DNA of 64,000 nucleotides from Chryseobacterium candidae (lineage in GTDB: Bacteria; Bacteroidota; Bacteroidia; Flavobacteriales; Weeksellaceae), in contig NZ_SDLV01000031.1 in NCBI RefSeq assembly GCF_004916905.1, positions 186,001-250,000 of the forward strand, read 5' to 3'. The notes below the pieces were generated by a model. That model saw only the letters and a list, made by a program, of their open reading frames with translations, was not told the DNA's origin and did no database searches. Each line of letters starts with the position of its first letter. The first letter of the stretch is position 1. The translations under genes were made by a program, and so were the position numbers. Below, piece by piece: positions 16,939 to 25,333 of this stretch.

Positions 16939-17957
16939 TCATTGCTAGCTTTTAAATTAGTGTAGATATAATAATCTAATTCTTGATTATTACTTTCGGA
17001 AACTGAAAAAATTGCTATGGTTCTATCAATATTATCAAGTTGAAGATCTTCTCGTGTCAATGTTTCTATTTTGACTAATGAAACATTTCCTAAGTATTTA
17101 CCCCCAGAAAATTCAATTAGATTTTTGGTTATTTTTACCTCAGTACCTAAACATACAAGATCAGAAACAATGATATATTTTCGGTTTTCAAAATTGTGTT
17201 TTTCAAGTTTATTGTAAAGCTTGGTAATTGGTCCTATTTTATCAAAAACCAGAATATCTAAATTAAGAAGTTTAGATAAAATAGAAACAATGAAAGTACT
17301 CGTTAGACTCTGACAGACCAAAATCGGATTATTTTTTATTTCAATTTTCCATCTGATGTATATTTTAACTGCAAGCTTGTAAAGAGCAAAATATATAAAA
17401 GGATTTTCATTGCTTATCAATTTCTTCAAATCAATAAAAGAATACAAATAGACAAAAGATGAAACATGCTTTTTTTCGTAAGGTATCACATACTTTTTGA
17501 TCAGTTTTTCAAAATAATTATCAAATATATTATTTGCTTTTATTTCGATATCATAAATTTCTTCATTTTCATTTGAAAAAAAATAGAACGTATCAAATCC
17601 CTCATTATCATTTTGTATATTGTTAGGATTCTCTACTGCATTTAGTGATAATGGTGTAATTAATTGACTAGAAACATTGATATAAACTAACTTAAAATTT
17701 AATTGTCTAATTTCTATTATCTTGTCAAAAATATTAGACTGGAGGTGTCTAATAAATTTAAAATCAAGAATAATATATTTAACATCTGGATCAGGATTAT
17801 CCTGCAAGAATATTAAAAGTCTGCAAATTGTCTCATATTGTAAGCTTCTAATAAAAATTCCTTCATTATTATCTTTAATATAGTTAGAGGTAAATACTTC
17901 CTCGGCGTGCAAACTAAAATATAAATAGTTTGTATCTTTTATTTGTGAAACTATCAT
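16935..17957 (-). CDS. STAS-like domain plus phosphoribosyltransferase protein
   Basis: 340 residues. The first about 100 have a STAS-like pattern (YIILDFKFIRHLQ, then FKLVYINVS), as in anti-anti-sigma proteins. Residues 180-320 form a type I PRTase: the PRPP loop IIVSDLVCLGTEVK is at 262-275, with a flexible-loop region before it. The gene is 3 bases after the GHKL ATPase and overlaps the phosphoesterase gene by 4 bases, so the three products are probably made together. I do not know the family; domain calls rest on motifs only. Confidence 0.7.
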   Translation of the reverse strand: MIVSQIKDTNYLYFSLHAEEVFTSNYIKDNNEGIFIRSLQYETICRLLIFLQDNPDPDVKYIILDFKFIRHLQSNIFDKIIEIRQLNFKLVYINVSSQLITPLSLNAVENPNNIQNDNEGFDTFYFFSNENEEIYDIEIKANNIFDNYFEKLIKKYVIPYEKKHVSSFVYLYSFIDLKKLISNENPFIYFALYKLAVKIYIRWKIEIKNNPILVCQSLTSTFIVSILSKLLNLDILVFDKIGPITKLYNKLEKHNFENRKYIIVSDLVCLGTEVKITKNLIEFSGGKYLGNVSLVKIETLTREDLQLDNIDRTIAIFSVSESNNQELDYYIYTNLKASNE

Positions 17958-17960
17958 ACT

Positions 17961-19181
17961 CTAATTATTTGGAATTTCCACTTCGATATGCACTCCTCTA
18001 AATTTCACATTAAAAAATCTTATCGATGAATACTTATAATCTTCATTATACTTGTTGCAGATGTTTTCGTATAATAAAATAAAATGTTCAAGTATGGAGT
18101 TTTTTATTGATACCATTGTGCCTTGCCGAGACTCTAAAGAAACTCCATCTATTAATATTTCTCTATGAATATTAAATAGTTGATTTCTAAGATTATTAAG
18201 TTCAGTCAGCTCCTTTTGCATTCTATTTGATACAATAATCTGGGCATTTTCTGAATGTAATCTAAAGTATCCATTTGAATTGAGAACAACTGACACCATT
18301 AGATCAAATAACCCTTTTCTATCTTTAAGTGAAGAATAATATAGTGTTTCAAAAATAAAATTTAAGTTTTCTAAAATTTTAGAATTGATACTTAAAATTT
18401 TGACTTCTTGTAACCGTGAAATTAATTCAAGCGATTTGTATAAGTTGTCTTCACTTTTAGTTTTTAAAGATTGGATTAAACCAATCCCATTATCCGAGAT
18501 CGAAAATTTTGTAGCAAACTTATTAACAAACATCAAAGCAAATGTATTTGATTTTGAATGCAATACACCATTTGTGATTAGTTCAGCTAAGATCTCGACA
18601 TAAAACTCAATACTACCAGATGTATTTTCATTATCAAATAATAAATCTTGAAAATGATCCCGGACAATATAGGTATATTCAGAAATCAAATAGTCTCTTT
18701 TTTCATCTTCTTTTTTATAACTATCTAGTTTAGCATACAAATTATAATCATTAATTGAATAGCAACGGACTTTGTGCTCCGGCCTTAAATCTTTATTTAT
18801 AAAATCGCCAAGATACTCTTCTTTAAACTTAAGAATGTTCCGACCATTAGGATAATAAGGATTTTTGTTTTTTCCGGCAATATAGAAGAAATCGCTTTTA
18901 TATAAAAAGTTTAACACATTCTTAGTCGCTAGATTATTATATAGTGATAAATCAATAGGTTTTTGGTAAAATTTACTTAATTGTTCAACCAAACTTAAAA
19001 GTAATGGTATTGTTATAGGTTCTATTTTATAATCAGAGTCATAAACTAATGTATCACCATTTTCAACTAGTTTAAAACTTATATCTTCATATTCCTTTAG
19101 ATTATACGCAACTTCAGTTAGAAATCTTGTATAAAAAGAAAAAGGAGTTAATTTTTCACCATTTTTTAGGATGCTAACCAT
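17961..19181 (-). CDS. GHKL (HSP90/histidine kinase-like) ATPase, first gene of the cargo operon
   Basis: 406 residues, soluble. The N box is AELITNGVLHS (E200, N204), the G1 box is ISDNGIG (228-234), and RQGTMVSI (352-359) is a probable G2-like element, so it should bind ATP in the Bergerat fold. No HisKA or receiver domain is present. The N-terminal 180 residues are unassigned. Pairing a GHKL protein with a STAS-like partner recalls the SpoIIAB/SpoIIAA switch, but here the partner carries a PRTase. It lies in an ICE cargo position beside the integrase. Confidence 0.75.
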   Translation of the reverse strand: MVSILKNGEKLTPFSFYTRFLTEVAYNLKEYEDISFKLVENGDTLVYDSDYKIEPITIPLLLSLVEQLSKFYQKPIDLSLYNNLATKNVLNFLYKSDFFYIAGKNKNPYYPNGRNILKFKEEYLGDFINKDLRPEHKVRCYSINDYNLYAKLDSYKKEDEKRDYLISEYTYIVRDHFQDLLFDNENTSGSIEFYVEILAELITNGVLHSKSNTFALMFVNKFATKFSISDNGIGLIQSLKTKSEDNLYKSLELISRLQEVKILSINSKILENLNFIFETLYYSSLKDRKGLFDLMVSVVLNSNGYFRLHSENAQIIVSNRMQKELTELNNLRNQLFNIHREILIDGVSLESRQGTMVSIKNSILEHFILLYENICNKYNEDYKYSSIRFFNVKFRGVHIEVEIPNN

Positions 19182-19215
19182 AATTTTGAAGGTTTCTAAA
19201 TTTTAAAATTTGAGG

Positions 19216-19223
19216 CAAAAATA
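19216..19223 (-). promoter_or_regulatory. Minus-7 element of the cargo operon
   Basis: Minus-strand TATTTTTG fits TAnnTTTG, 35 bases upstream of the GHKL start codon. The nearest upstream TTTG is at shorter spacing than usual. The rest of the 19182-19425 gap is A/T-rich with no gene seen. Confidence 0.45.
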
Positions 19224-19425
19224 GTTACTCTTCACAAAAAAGTGACTTCTTAATGCATAAAGACAAATGTAACAAATTAAATGATAGAATGAACGGTAAC
19301 AAAACCCATTAAATATTAAAAAAACAATTGTGTTTTTATAAGATAATTTATATCTTATTGAGAGAATTAGATAATACTTAAACGGTTCAAATCTATATCT
19401 GTCAGATTAAATATTGATTAATTCC

Positions 19426-22400
19426 TTATCTTTTTCTGGTTATAGCCGATACGTTACCCAAATTCATAGCCTCTTCCCGATTTGATGTTACATCTAATGA
19501 GATTTTACTATCCATAGTATTTATAGGACTCACGTTCAATAAAGTATTATATAGATCTTTATTCTCTTCTGCCCTGTCTTTTACATGATCTATATGCTTA
19601 TTAATTTTAAGCTGCTGCTCTTTTTCTATCTTATATTGAGCAATTAAATTATCTTTTATCCCAGGAAGCTCTTCCAGCTTTTTATCCAATTCAGAAATTT
19701 TATCCTCTGTAGCCCTGGTTTGCTTCTCAATTTCTGTAACATTCACTCCTTTTTCAGCTAAATGCTGGATTGCTTTTTGAACTTCTTCTCTTGCCAGCTC
19801 TATCGTTTTTTGATAAGATGGAAGCTGATTTTTCCAATATTCTGAGTCCTCTCCTTCCTCTTTGGAGTACCCTAAAATCCTGTTATAACTATACTCTGCT
19901 TTGGTCACTCCCTCCTGAACTTTGATAAAATCTTCATACTTCCTTAATACAAAGGCACTATCTGCAAGGTGTTTGTTTTTCTCACTTTCAATTCGTTTTT
20001 TCATCAATTCAATTTCAATATTAGCCCTTGTTTCTGGATTGGTAATAATTGATGTTTTGAGTTCCTGGGTACTGATGTCAGAAACATCCAAAACATCCGC
20101 CCCTTTTTTCATCGCTTCTAAATATCTTGCCTGCTTAGCCTGCAATTTTTGAAGCATAAAGACATCAATGCTGTCATTAGTCAGCATAAAATTGACACGG
20201 ATATTTTCGTTCCTGTTCCCTTGTCTCCATATTCGTCCTTCCACCTGCCGTAGAGAAGTGAAATTATAGGGTAAAGAAAGGAGATACAGATCGGTTGTAT
20301 TTTCCTGAAGATTCATTCCTTCCTGAATAGCTTCGCTGCCAATAATAATTTTAATTTTCCCAGAATTAAAATCATCCTGGATTTTTAACCTGTTAGGTTT
20401 ATTTGTTGCTCCGGTAATGATTCCAATCTCTTCAGGTTTATAGCCAATTTTCTGTACAAGATATTCTTTCAATTTATGAAATTCTGCAACTGCTAGTTCT
20501 GAATAAATAATCTGTCCTGAATCCGGAATGTCTTTTTTATTCTGCCGGATCAGCTGCATCGTCTGCCTTAGCTTCGGAGAATTTTCTATAAATTCCCGTA
20601 TTGAAGGCTCTTCTCCATCATAATAAGGTGACAAATACGGAGAAATGGCAATCAACCTTGCATTAAGGATATGGGTAAGAATCGCTCCTTTCTCCGTTTC
20701 ACTAAAGCTTTCATTAAGTAAATCATATTGCTCTTTCGTCAGATCATTTTGTTCAATTTTAAATTCCTTGTTGATTTTGTTAGGTCGTTTCAGCTCGGGA
20801 TTGTCTTCTTCTCCTTTGATATCAATAAATTCTGAAAGCAGCTGCTGAAACAAAGAATTATTCTTAAACCTACGGACATTCGCTTTGAATTTCACATCAC
20901 CTTTGGCATCAATTTCCATATCATTATCTGCCTCCATAAAGGTTTCAAAAAATGTATTGACATTGAAGTAGCCGGACTCTTCCAGACGTTTATTAGCGAT
21001 CAGGGATAAAATCGAATAATATTCTAAAGGCTTATTGGTGAAAGGGGTAGCAGAAAGCAGAGTAACGTTCCTTCCATTATTCTTGTCCTGAATGTATTGT
21101 GCTGCCATCCATGTATTGATTCCCAATTTGGAAGTCTGCTGGTTCTGGCTCCTGAAATCCGATGCAAATCTCCGGTCTTCTACTCTAACCTTTCCTACAA
21201 TATGATTGGCATTATGGACTTCATCATAAGTAAGATGGTCAAAGCCAAAATCTTCCCAATCATAGATTTTACCACGCCTCATTTTTCCCTCCAGTTCTTT
21301 TCCTTTCTCCAGTTCTTTCTGAAAATCCCTTTCGCTAATGGAATTAACACTTTTTAGTTCACTTTCTGAAATGTAAGAAAATCGGGAAGCCAGCTCCTGA
21401 GTAATATTTTCAGAAAAACCGATATTATTAAAGCCTTCATAGGTCACAATGGTAATCTCTCCGTCCTTGTTATCAAACTTTGAGAGATCATAATCTTTAC
21501 CCAGGTTTCCCAGTATATTCACTTTCGCATGAGGAATGGTTTCAAAAATTGTTTCCACCCATTGTTTGAGAATACTTTCGTTCGGAACAACAATTAAAGG
21601 TCTTTTTGCATTTCCACGCTCCATAGCTTCGTGCATAGATAAAATTCCGGATAAGGTTTTCCCAAAACCAACCTCGTGAGCTAATAATCCAACTCCTTTT
21701 GTAGTTTGTCTTCCGATTCCTGCTTTCTGAACCTCGGTTAGTTTTAATTCTCTTCCTTTGAAATTAAGATGAATTTTAGAAAAAAGAGGGAATTTGGCAT
21801 AATCAGGAACATGAATATTATTATAGTTTCTGTTAAAGTCTTTTACGAAACGTTGTCTTAATTCATCCGATAATTCTTCTCTTAAAAATTTATAAAACAA
21901 ATCATTAGCAGCAGCTTTTCTCCTTTCACGGACGAGAGCATTTCTTTCCTTATCACTCCCCGTAACCGTTTCATTATCCACAAAGCCTCTAACTTCCCAC
22001 CACGATGATCCCGCAAAGGCATCACTGGGTAAACTGCTTACAAAATCCTTAAATTTCTCTGCAAGTGTATAATTTTCCGTGACAGGCTCTGTACTTTTTG
22101 TAATTGAATTATATCGTAACCTTTCAATAGTCCCTAAACTAAATTGATGAATGAATTCATGGTTGGGGCTGATATAAATTTCATCAAGGGATTTAGATTT
22201 GGGTAAAACGCTTTCCAGTAGAGCCTTTTGCTTTTCATATTGATGTTCGGTTCCGCCAACAGCATATTTATCTGAAAAGTCTCTTTCTAATTGTTCCAAC
22301 TTTGCATAAATATTCCCTTCGGCATAGTAAAAGTCATGTACCCATTTTCCACCTAAGTAGTTAGCAAATTGATAATGCTTTCCTCGATTATGTAAAGTTC

Positions 22401-24591
22401 CGTCATATGAGGTATCTCTAAAGGCTTCAATCTGTGCCTTAGAAAGATCAGAACTGTTTTGAAGCGAAGAATTTACAATTTCATCGGGTTTGAGGAATTG
22501 ATACTTTAGAACTCCTTTTTTAAGCTCCGGCTTGGTCTGAATTCTATACTCTGTATTTTTTTCATTTTGAGACTGAATAATTTTCTCCGCTTTTTGGAGA
22601 ATTTCATCAATTTGGCTTTGATCGAATTTCTTTGGCTCGCTGGCAATTTGGGATTGAATCTTCGTATACTTACCAATCTCCTTTACAACTGCCGGAGATT
22701 TGAATTTTACAGAATTAAGTGATGAAAGTACTTGTTCCACTTTTCCCCGGACTTCAGTAAGATCTATCTCACCAGGCTCAGAATCTTTAATTTTTTCCGG
22801 TTGAACCATCGAAACCTTATTTTTTAAGGTGATTTTAGGTTCTTGTTCAGCTTCCAGGAATAAATCTTCAAAGAGATTCCCGATTCTTTCGGTTTCCTTT
22901 TTGCCCCTCAGCTGTTCAATTCTTATTAAAGCCTCCTCTAAATTTCCGTGGACATAGTTTTCCTGACGCCCGAACCGGTTGGTTTTCTGCCGGGTTTCGC
23001 CAAGAATTTTCTCGGGATTAATTTCAAAATAACTGGAAATATCCGTGGAAATTTTCTGAGAGTCTTTTCTTAGAATAATAATATCCGTACCAATACCGGT
23101 TCCGGCAAAAGCACCACTAGGCAAACGGTATCCCTCAATCAATTCGACATTTTTCAATTGGTTTTGACGGTTGAGCCAACCCGATGGAAGCACCATTGCC
23201 AGAATCCCACCGGGCTTTAAGGAATCTAAAGAGCGTTTAACAAAATAATCTTCATATTTTGAGATTTTCGGCTCTTCACCCAACCCTTTGTACAATCCCC
23301 GATGATCACCATAGGGAGGATTACCGATAACCAGATCATATTTTTCGGAAAATTCTTTTTTGTCACCTTTCTCATCAATAAATTCAGTTTCAAAGGAACG
23401 AAGATGGATCTCTGCTTCGGGATGAAGGATTTTTGCAATTTTTGCTGTGGTGTCGTTGATTTCAAAAGCCGTAATATTGGTTTTTACTCCTAGGTCTTTT
23501 GCAGCATAGATAAAGTTTCCTGTTCCTACGCTGGGTTCCAATACTGAAATTTCCTGATGGTTTTTAAACCGGTCTTTGATTAAATTGCGGACAGCATCTA
23601 CAATCCTTGAATCGGTGTAGTATTCATCTAAAATCCCCCTGCCTTCCTTGGCTGTACCACCGCTTTTGAACTGACTACAAATATCTTGCAGCTCATCTGT
23701 CAGAATAAAATTTGCCTTTAGAGAAATTTTGTGATTCCCCAAAACAAAGCAAGCTGCGGAAACCACTTCCGCAACTTGCTCATTGGTCAGCTTCTGACCG
23801 CTATACTTTGAAACGAGAATATCTACATCCTCATTATTTTTATGGGATAAATCTAATCCTGATCTATTGGATAAAGCTCTCCCGGATACGATTCCGCCCA
23901 CGGAATGTTTTCTTCCTTCATTTTCTTCATCATTTTGCGGTTGTGCTCTGTCATTGGATCTTCCTCTTGTTCCGCTTCCCAAATCGCTCCGCTTTGTGCC
24001 TTCAAATCCATTTCCAGCATGGTGGCTGCCCATAGCTTGTCCTCCCGGGTGATTTCCGTTTTGCCCGGATTGGCTGCTTTGGAGAGGCTTTCCAGAATTT
24101 CGTTCAGAAAGTTCGGATCCCACGTGCTGAGTGTTGGGAATTCCGTTTCGTTTATTATTAAGGTTTGCATCTTCTGAATTTTTTGGTTCGACTAAAATAG
24201 TATTTTTATTTTGAAGATCTAGTTTGTTTTCTAAATACTCACTTAGGCTTTGATTACCGTTTTCTGAGATTCCATATAAGGGACGGATGTCCTTTATATT
24301 TTTCCCGTTTAATTCATTAAGGATTTTCAGGGTCATTATATTTCCTATCCGATCTCCATCCAGGCAAAGGAATATTTTCCCCTCATAGTTCTGATACCTG
24401 TTCATAAACTTTTTGGTATTTGCACCGGAATGAAGGGCAACAAGGGTTCTGCTATTATTCTGATTATTTAATTTCAACAGTTCCAGAAACGAATCCCTGT
24501 CCTTACTGCTGTTAAAAACAATCAGTTCATTTTTATTCCCTTCTATTACGGAAATATCATCGATGTTATATGCTAGCTGATTTTCATTCAC
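19426..24591 (-). CDS. Giant polyvalent protein: TOPRIM-like, N6-adenine DNA methylase, SNF2-type helicase
   Basis: A 1721-residue multi-domain DNA-processing protein. About 10-120 is TOPRIM-like (IFLCLDGDRIGN). A Gly/Ser/Asn-rich linker follows (about 140-245). The N6 methylase has VLEPSVGTGNF (about 350) and NPPY (about 424). A superfamily 2 helicase has HEVGFGKT (about 970), YDEVHNANH (about 1122), SATPFTNKP and VEGRIWRQG (about 1452). A coiled-coil C-terminus ends the protein. Such proteins are widespread in Bacteroidota conjugative elements and are thought to modify and protect incoming DNA. It overlaps the lipoprotein gene upstream by 8 bases. Confidence 0.88.
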   Translation of the reverse strand: MNENQLAYNIDDISVIEGNKNELIVFNSSKDRDSFLELLKLNNQNNSRTLVALHSGANTKKFMNRYQNYEGKIFLCLDGDRIGNIMTLKILNELNGKNIKDIRPLYGISENGNQSLSEYLENKLDLQNKNTILVEPKNSEDANLNNKRNGIPNTQHVGSELSERNSGKPLQSSQSGQNGNHPGGQAMGSHHAGNGFEGTKRSDLGSGTRGRSNDRAQPQNDEENEGRKHSVGGIVSGRALSNRSGLDLSHKNNEDVDILVSKYSGQKLTNEQVAEVVSAACFVLGNHKISLKANFILTDELQDICSQFKSGGTAKEGRGILDEYYTDSRIVDAVRNLIKDRFKNHQEISVLEPSVGTGNFIYAAKDLGVKTNITAFEINDTTAKIAKILHPEAEIHLRSFETEFIDEKGDKKEFSEKYDLVIGNPPYGDHRGLYKGLGEEPKISKYEDYFVKRSLDSLKPGGILAMVLPSGWLNRQNQLKNVELIEGYRLPSGAFAGTGIGTDIIILRKDSQKISTDISSYFEINPEKILGETRQKTNRFGRQENYVHGNLEEALIRIEQLRGKKETERIGNLFEDLFLEAEQEPKITLKNKVSMVQPEKIKDSEPGEIDLTEVRGKVEQVLSSLNSVKFKSPAVVKEIGKYTKIQSQIASEPKKFDQSQIDEILQKAEKIIQSQNEKNTEYRIQTKPELKKGVLKYQFLKPDEIVNSSLQNSSDLSKAQIEAFRDTSYDGTLHNRGKHYQFANYLGGKWVHDFYYAEGNIYAKLEQLERDFSDKYAVGGTEHQYEKQKALLESVLPKSKSLDEIYISPNHEFIHQFSLGTIERLRYNSITKSTEPVTENYTLAEKFKDFVSSLPSDAFAGSSWWEVRGFVDNETVTGSDKERNALVRERRKAAANDLFYKFLREELSDELRQRFVKDFNRNYNNIHVPDYAKFPLFSKIHLNFKGRELKLTEVQKAGIGRQTTKGVGLLAHEVGFGKTLSGILSMHEAMERGNAKRPLIVVPNESILKQWVETIFETIPHAKVNILGNLGKDYDLSKFDNKDGEITIVTYEGFNNIGFSENITQELASRFSYISESELKSVNSISERDFQKELEKGKELEGKMRRGKIYDWEDFGFDHLTYDEVHNANHIVGKVRVEDRRFASDFRSQNQQTSKLGINTWMAAQYIQDKNNGRNVTLLSATPFTNKPLEYYSILSLIANKRLEESGYFNVNTFFETFMEADNDMEIDAKGDVKFKANVRRFKNNSLFQQLLSEFIDIKGEEDNPELKRPNKINKEFKIEQNDLTKEQYDLLNESFSETEKGAILTHILNARLIAISPYLSPYYDGEEPSIREFIENSPKLRQTMQLIRQNKKDIPDSGQIIYSELAVAEFHKLKEYLVQKIGYKPEEIGIITGATNKPNRLKIQDDFNSGKIKIIIGSEAIQEGMNLQENTTDLYLLSLPYNFTSLRQVEGRIWRQGNRNENIRVNFMLTNDSIDVFMLQKLQAKQARYLEAMKKGADVLDVSDISTQELKTSIITNPETRANIEIELMKKRIESEKNKHLADSAFVLRKYEDFIKVQEGVTKAEYSYNRILGYSKEEGEDSEYWKNQLPSYQKTIELAREEVQKAIQHLAEKGVNVTEIEKQTRATEDKISELDKKLEELPGIKDNLIAQYKIEKEQQLKINKHIDHVKDRAEENKDLYNTLLNVSPINTMDSKISLDVTSNREEAMNLGNVSAITRKR

Positions 24592-25264
24592 TTTCCCGTT
24601 TTTTTACAAAATGATTAAATTCAAATATTTCTTTCGCAGTATCATCCCAGTTTTTTCTGGGCAGTAATTGAAGCGTTACAAAAACGTCATCCTTTTTATT
24701 ATAGGAATCAATACGTTCCAACCGTCCATGATAGTCTTTTTCTGCATGTCTGTACAGTGAATAAGGTAAAATGGTATCTGTCGGATACATATAGAATCTT
24801 GTATACGTCCAGGGAGAATTAATTTCAAATCGCTTGTATTTCTTATGGAATAAAACCGTGTCTGGCAGGTTTCTTCTGTTCCTGTAGTTGGGAATCCATG
24901 CTTTTGAAAACACTGCTCCCTCTTTCTTTTTCCAAACCAGAAGAGGCTTTTGTTTTCTGGAAAGATCAGAAAAGATAAGATCGCGCTCCATCGGGTGAAT
25001 AGGATAACAAAGTGAGTCCCTGATATAGTACACCTGTCTGTTAATTTCAGGAAATGAAAGGTCCGGAACATATTCTATTAGCTGATCGTGAGAATAATTT
25101 ATTTTCGAGACATGAAAACTCTGCATATTATCCAGTCCCTTGGATGCATCAAAATAGACATTGGAAATCAAATCAATTCCGCCTTTCTCGGATTTGATTT
25201 CTTTGTGACAGGAACTGATAGTGAAAAGAAAAAGCAGGTATGGCAGTATTAAGTGTATTTTCAT
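24584..25264 (-). CDS. Hypothetical lipoprotein
   Basis: 226 residues with a lipoprotein signal peptide ending ISSC (lipobox Cys at about 19). The mature part is rich in Tyr, Trp, Lys and Arg (for example NYRNRRN and PWTYTRFYMYP) and has no domain I recognise. It overlaps the giant polyvalent gene by 8 bases and is separated from the gene before it by a terminator, so the two form their own operon. A role in the mating surface or entry exclusion would be guesswork. Confidence 0.75.
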   Translation of the reverse strand: MKIHLILPYLLFLFTISSCHKEIKSEKGGIDLISNVYFDASKGLDNMQSFHVSKINYSHDQLIEYVPDLSFPEINRQVYYIRDSLCYPIHPMERDLIFSDLSRKQKPLLVWKKKEGAVFSKAWIPNYRNRRNLPDTVLFHKKYKRFEINSPWTYTRFYMYPTDTILPYSLYRHAEKDYHGRLERIDSYNKKDDVFVTLQLLPRKNWDDTAKEIFEFNHFVKKRESE

Positions 25265-25274
25265 ATGGGTAGAT

Positions 25275-25317
25275 TTTAAAAAAGCGGCAAATCATCATCA
25301 GACTTACCGCTTTCAGA
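25275..25317 (-). terminator. Terminator after the 695-residue polyvalent-type gene
   Basis: Minus-strand stem AAAGCGGTAAGTC / GATTTGCCGCTTT, 13 bp with wobbles, seven-base loop, extended by three Ts. It closes the long transfer operon before the lipoprotein gene. Confidence 0.75.
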
Positions 25318-25333
25318 TAATAGGTAGGAAATT

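Noticed and set aside
23853..24170. 105-codon frame inside the giant polyvalent gene
   Set aside because: It lies in the repetitive Gly/Ser/Asn linker region in another frame on the same strand and has no independent support.
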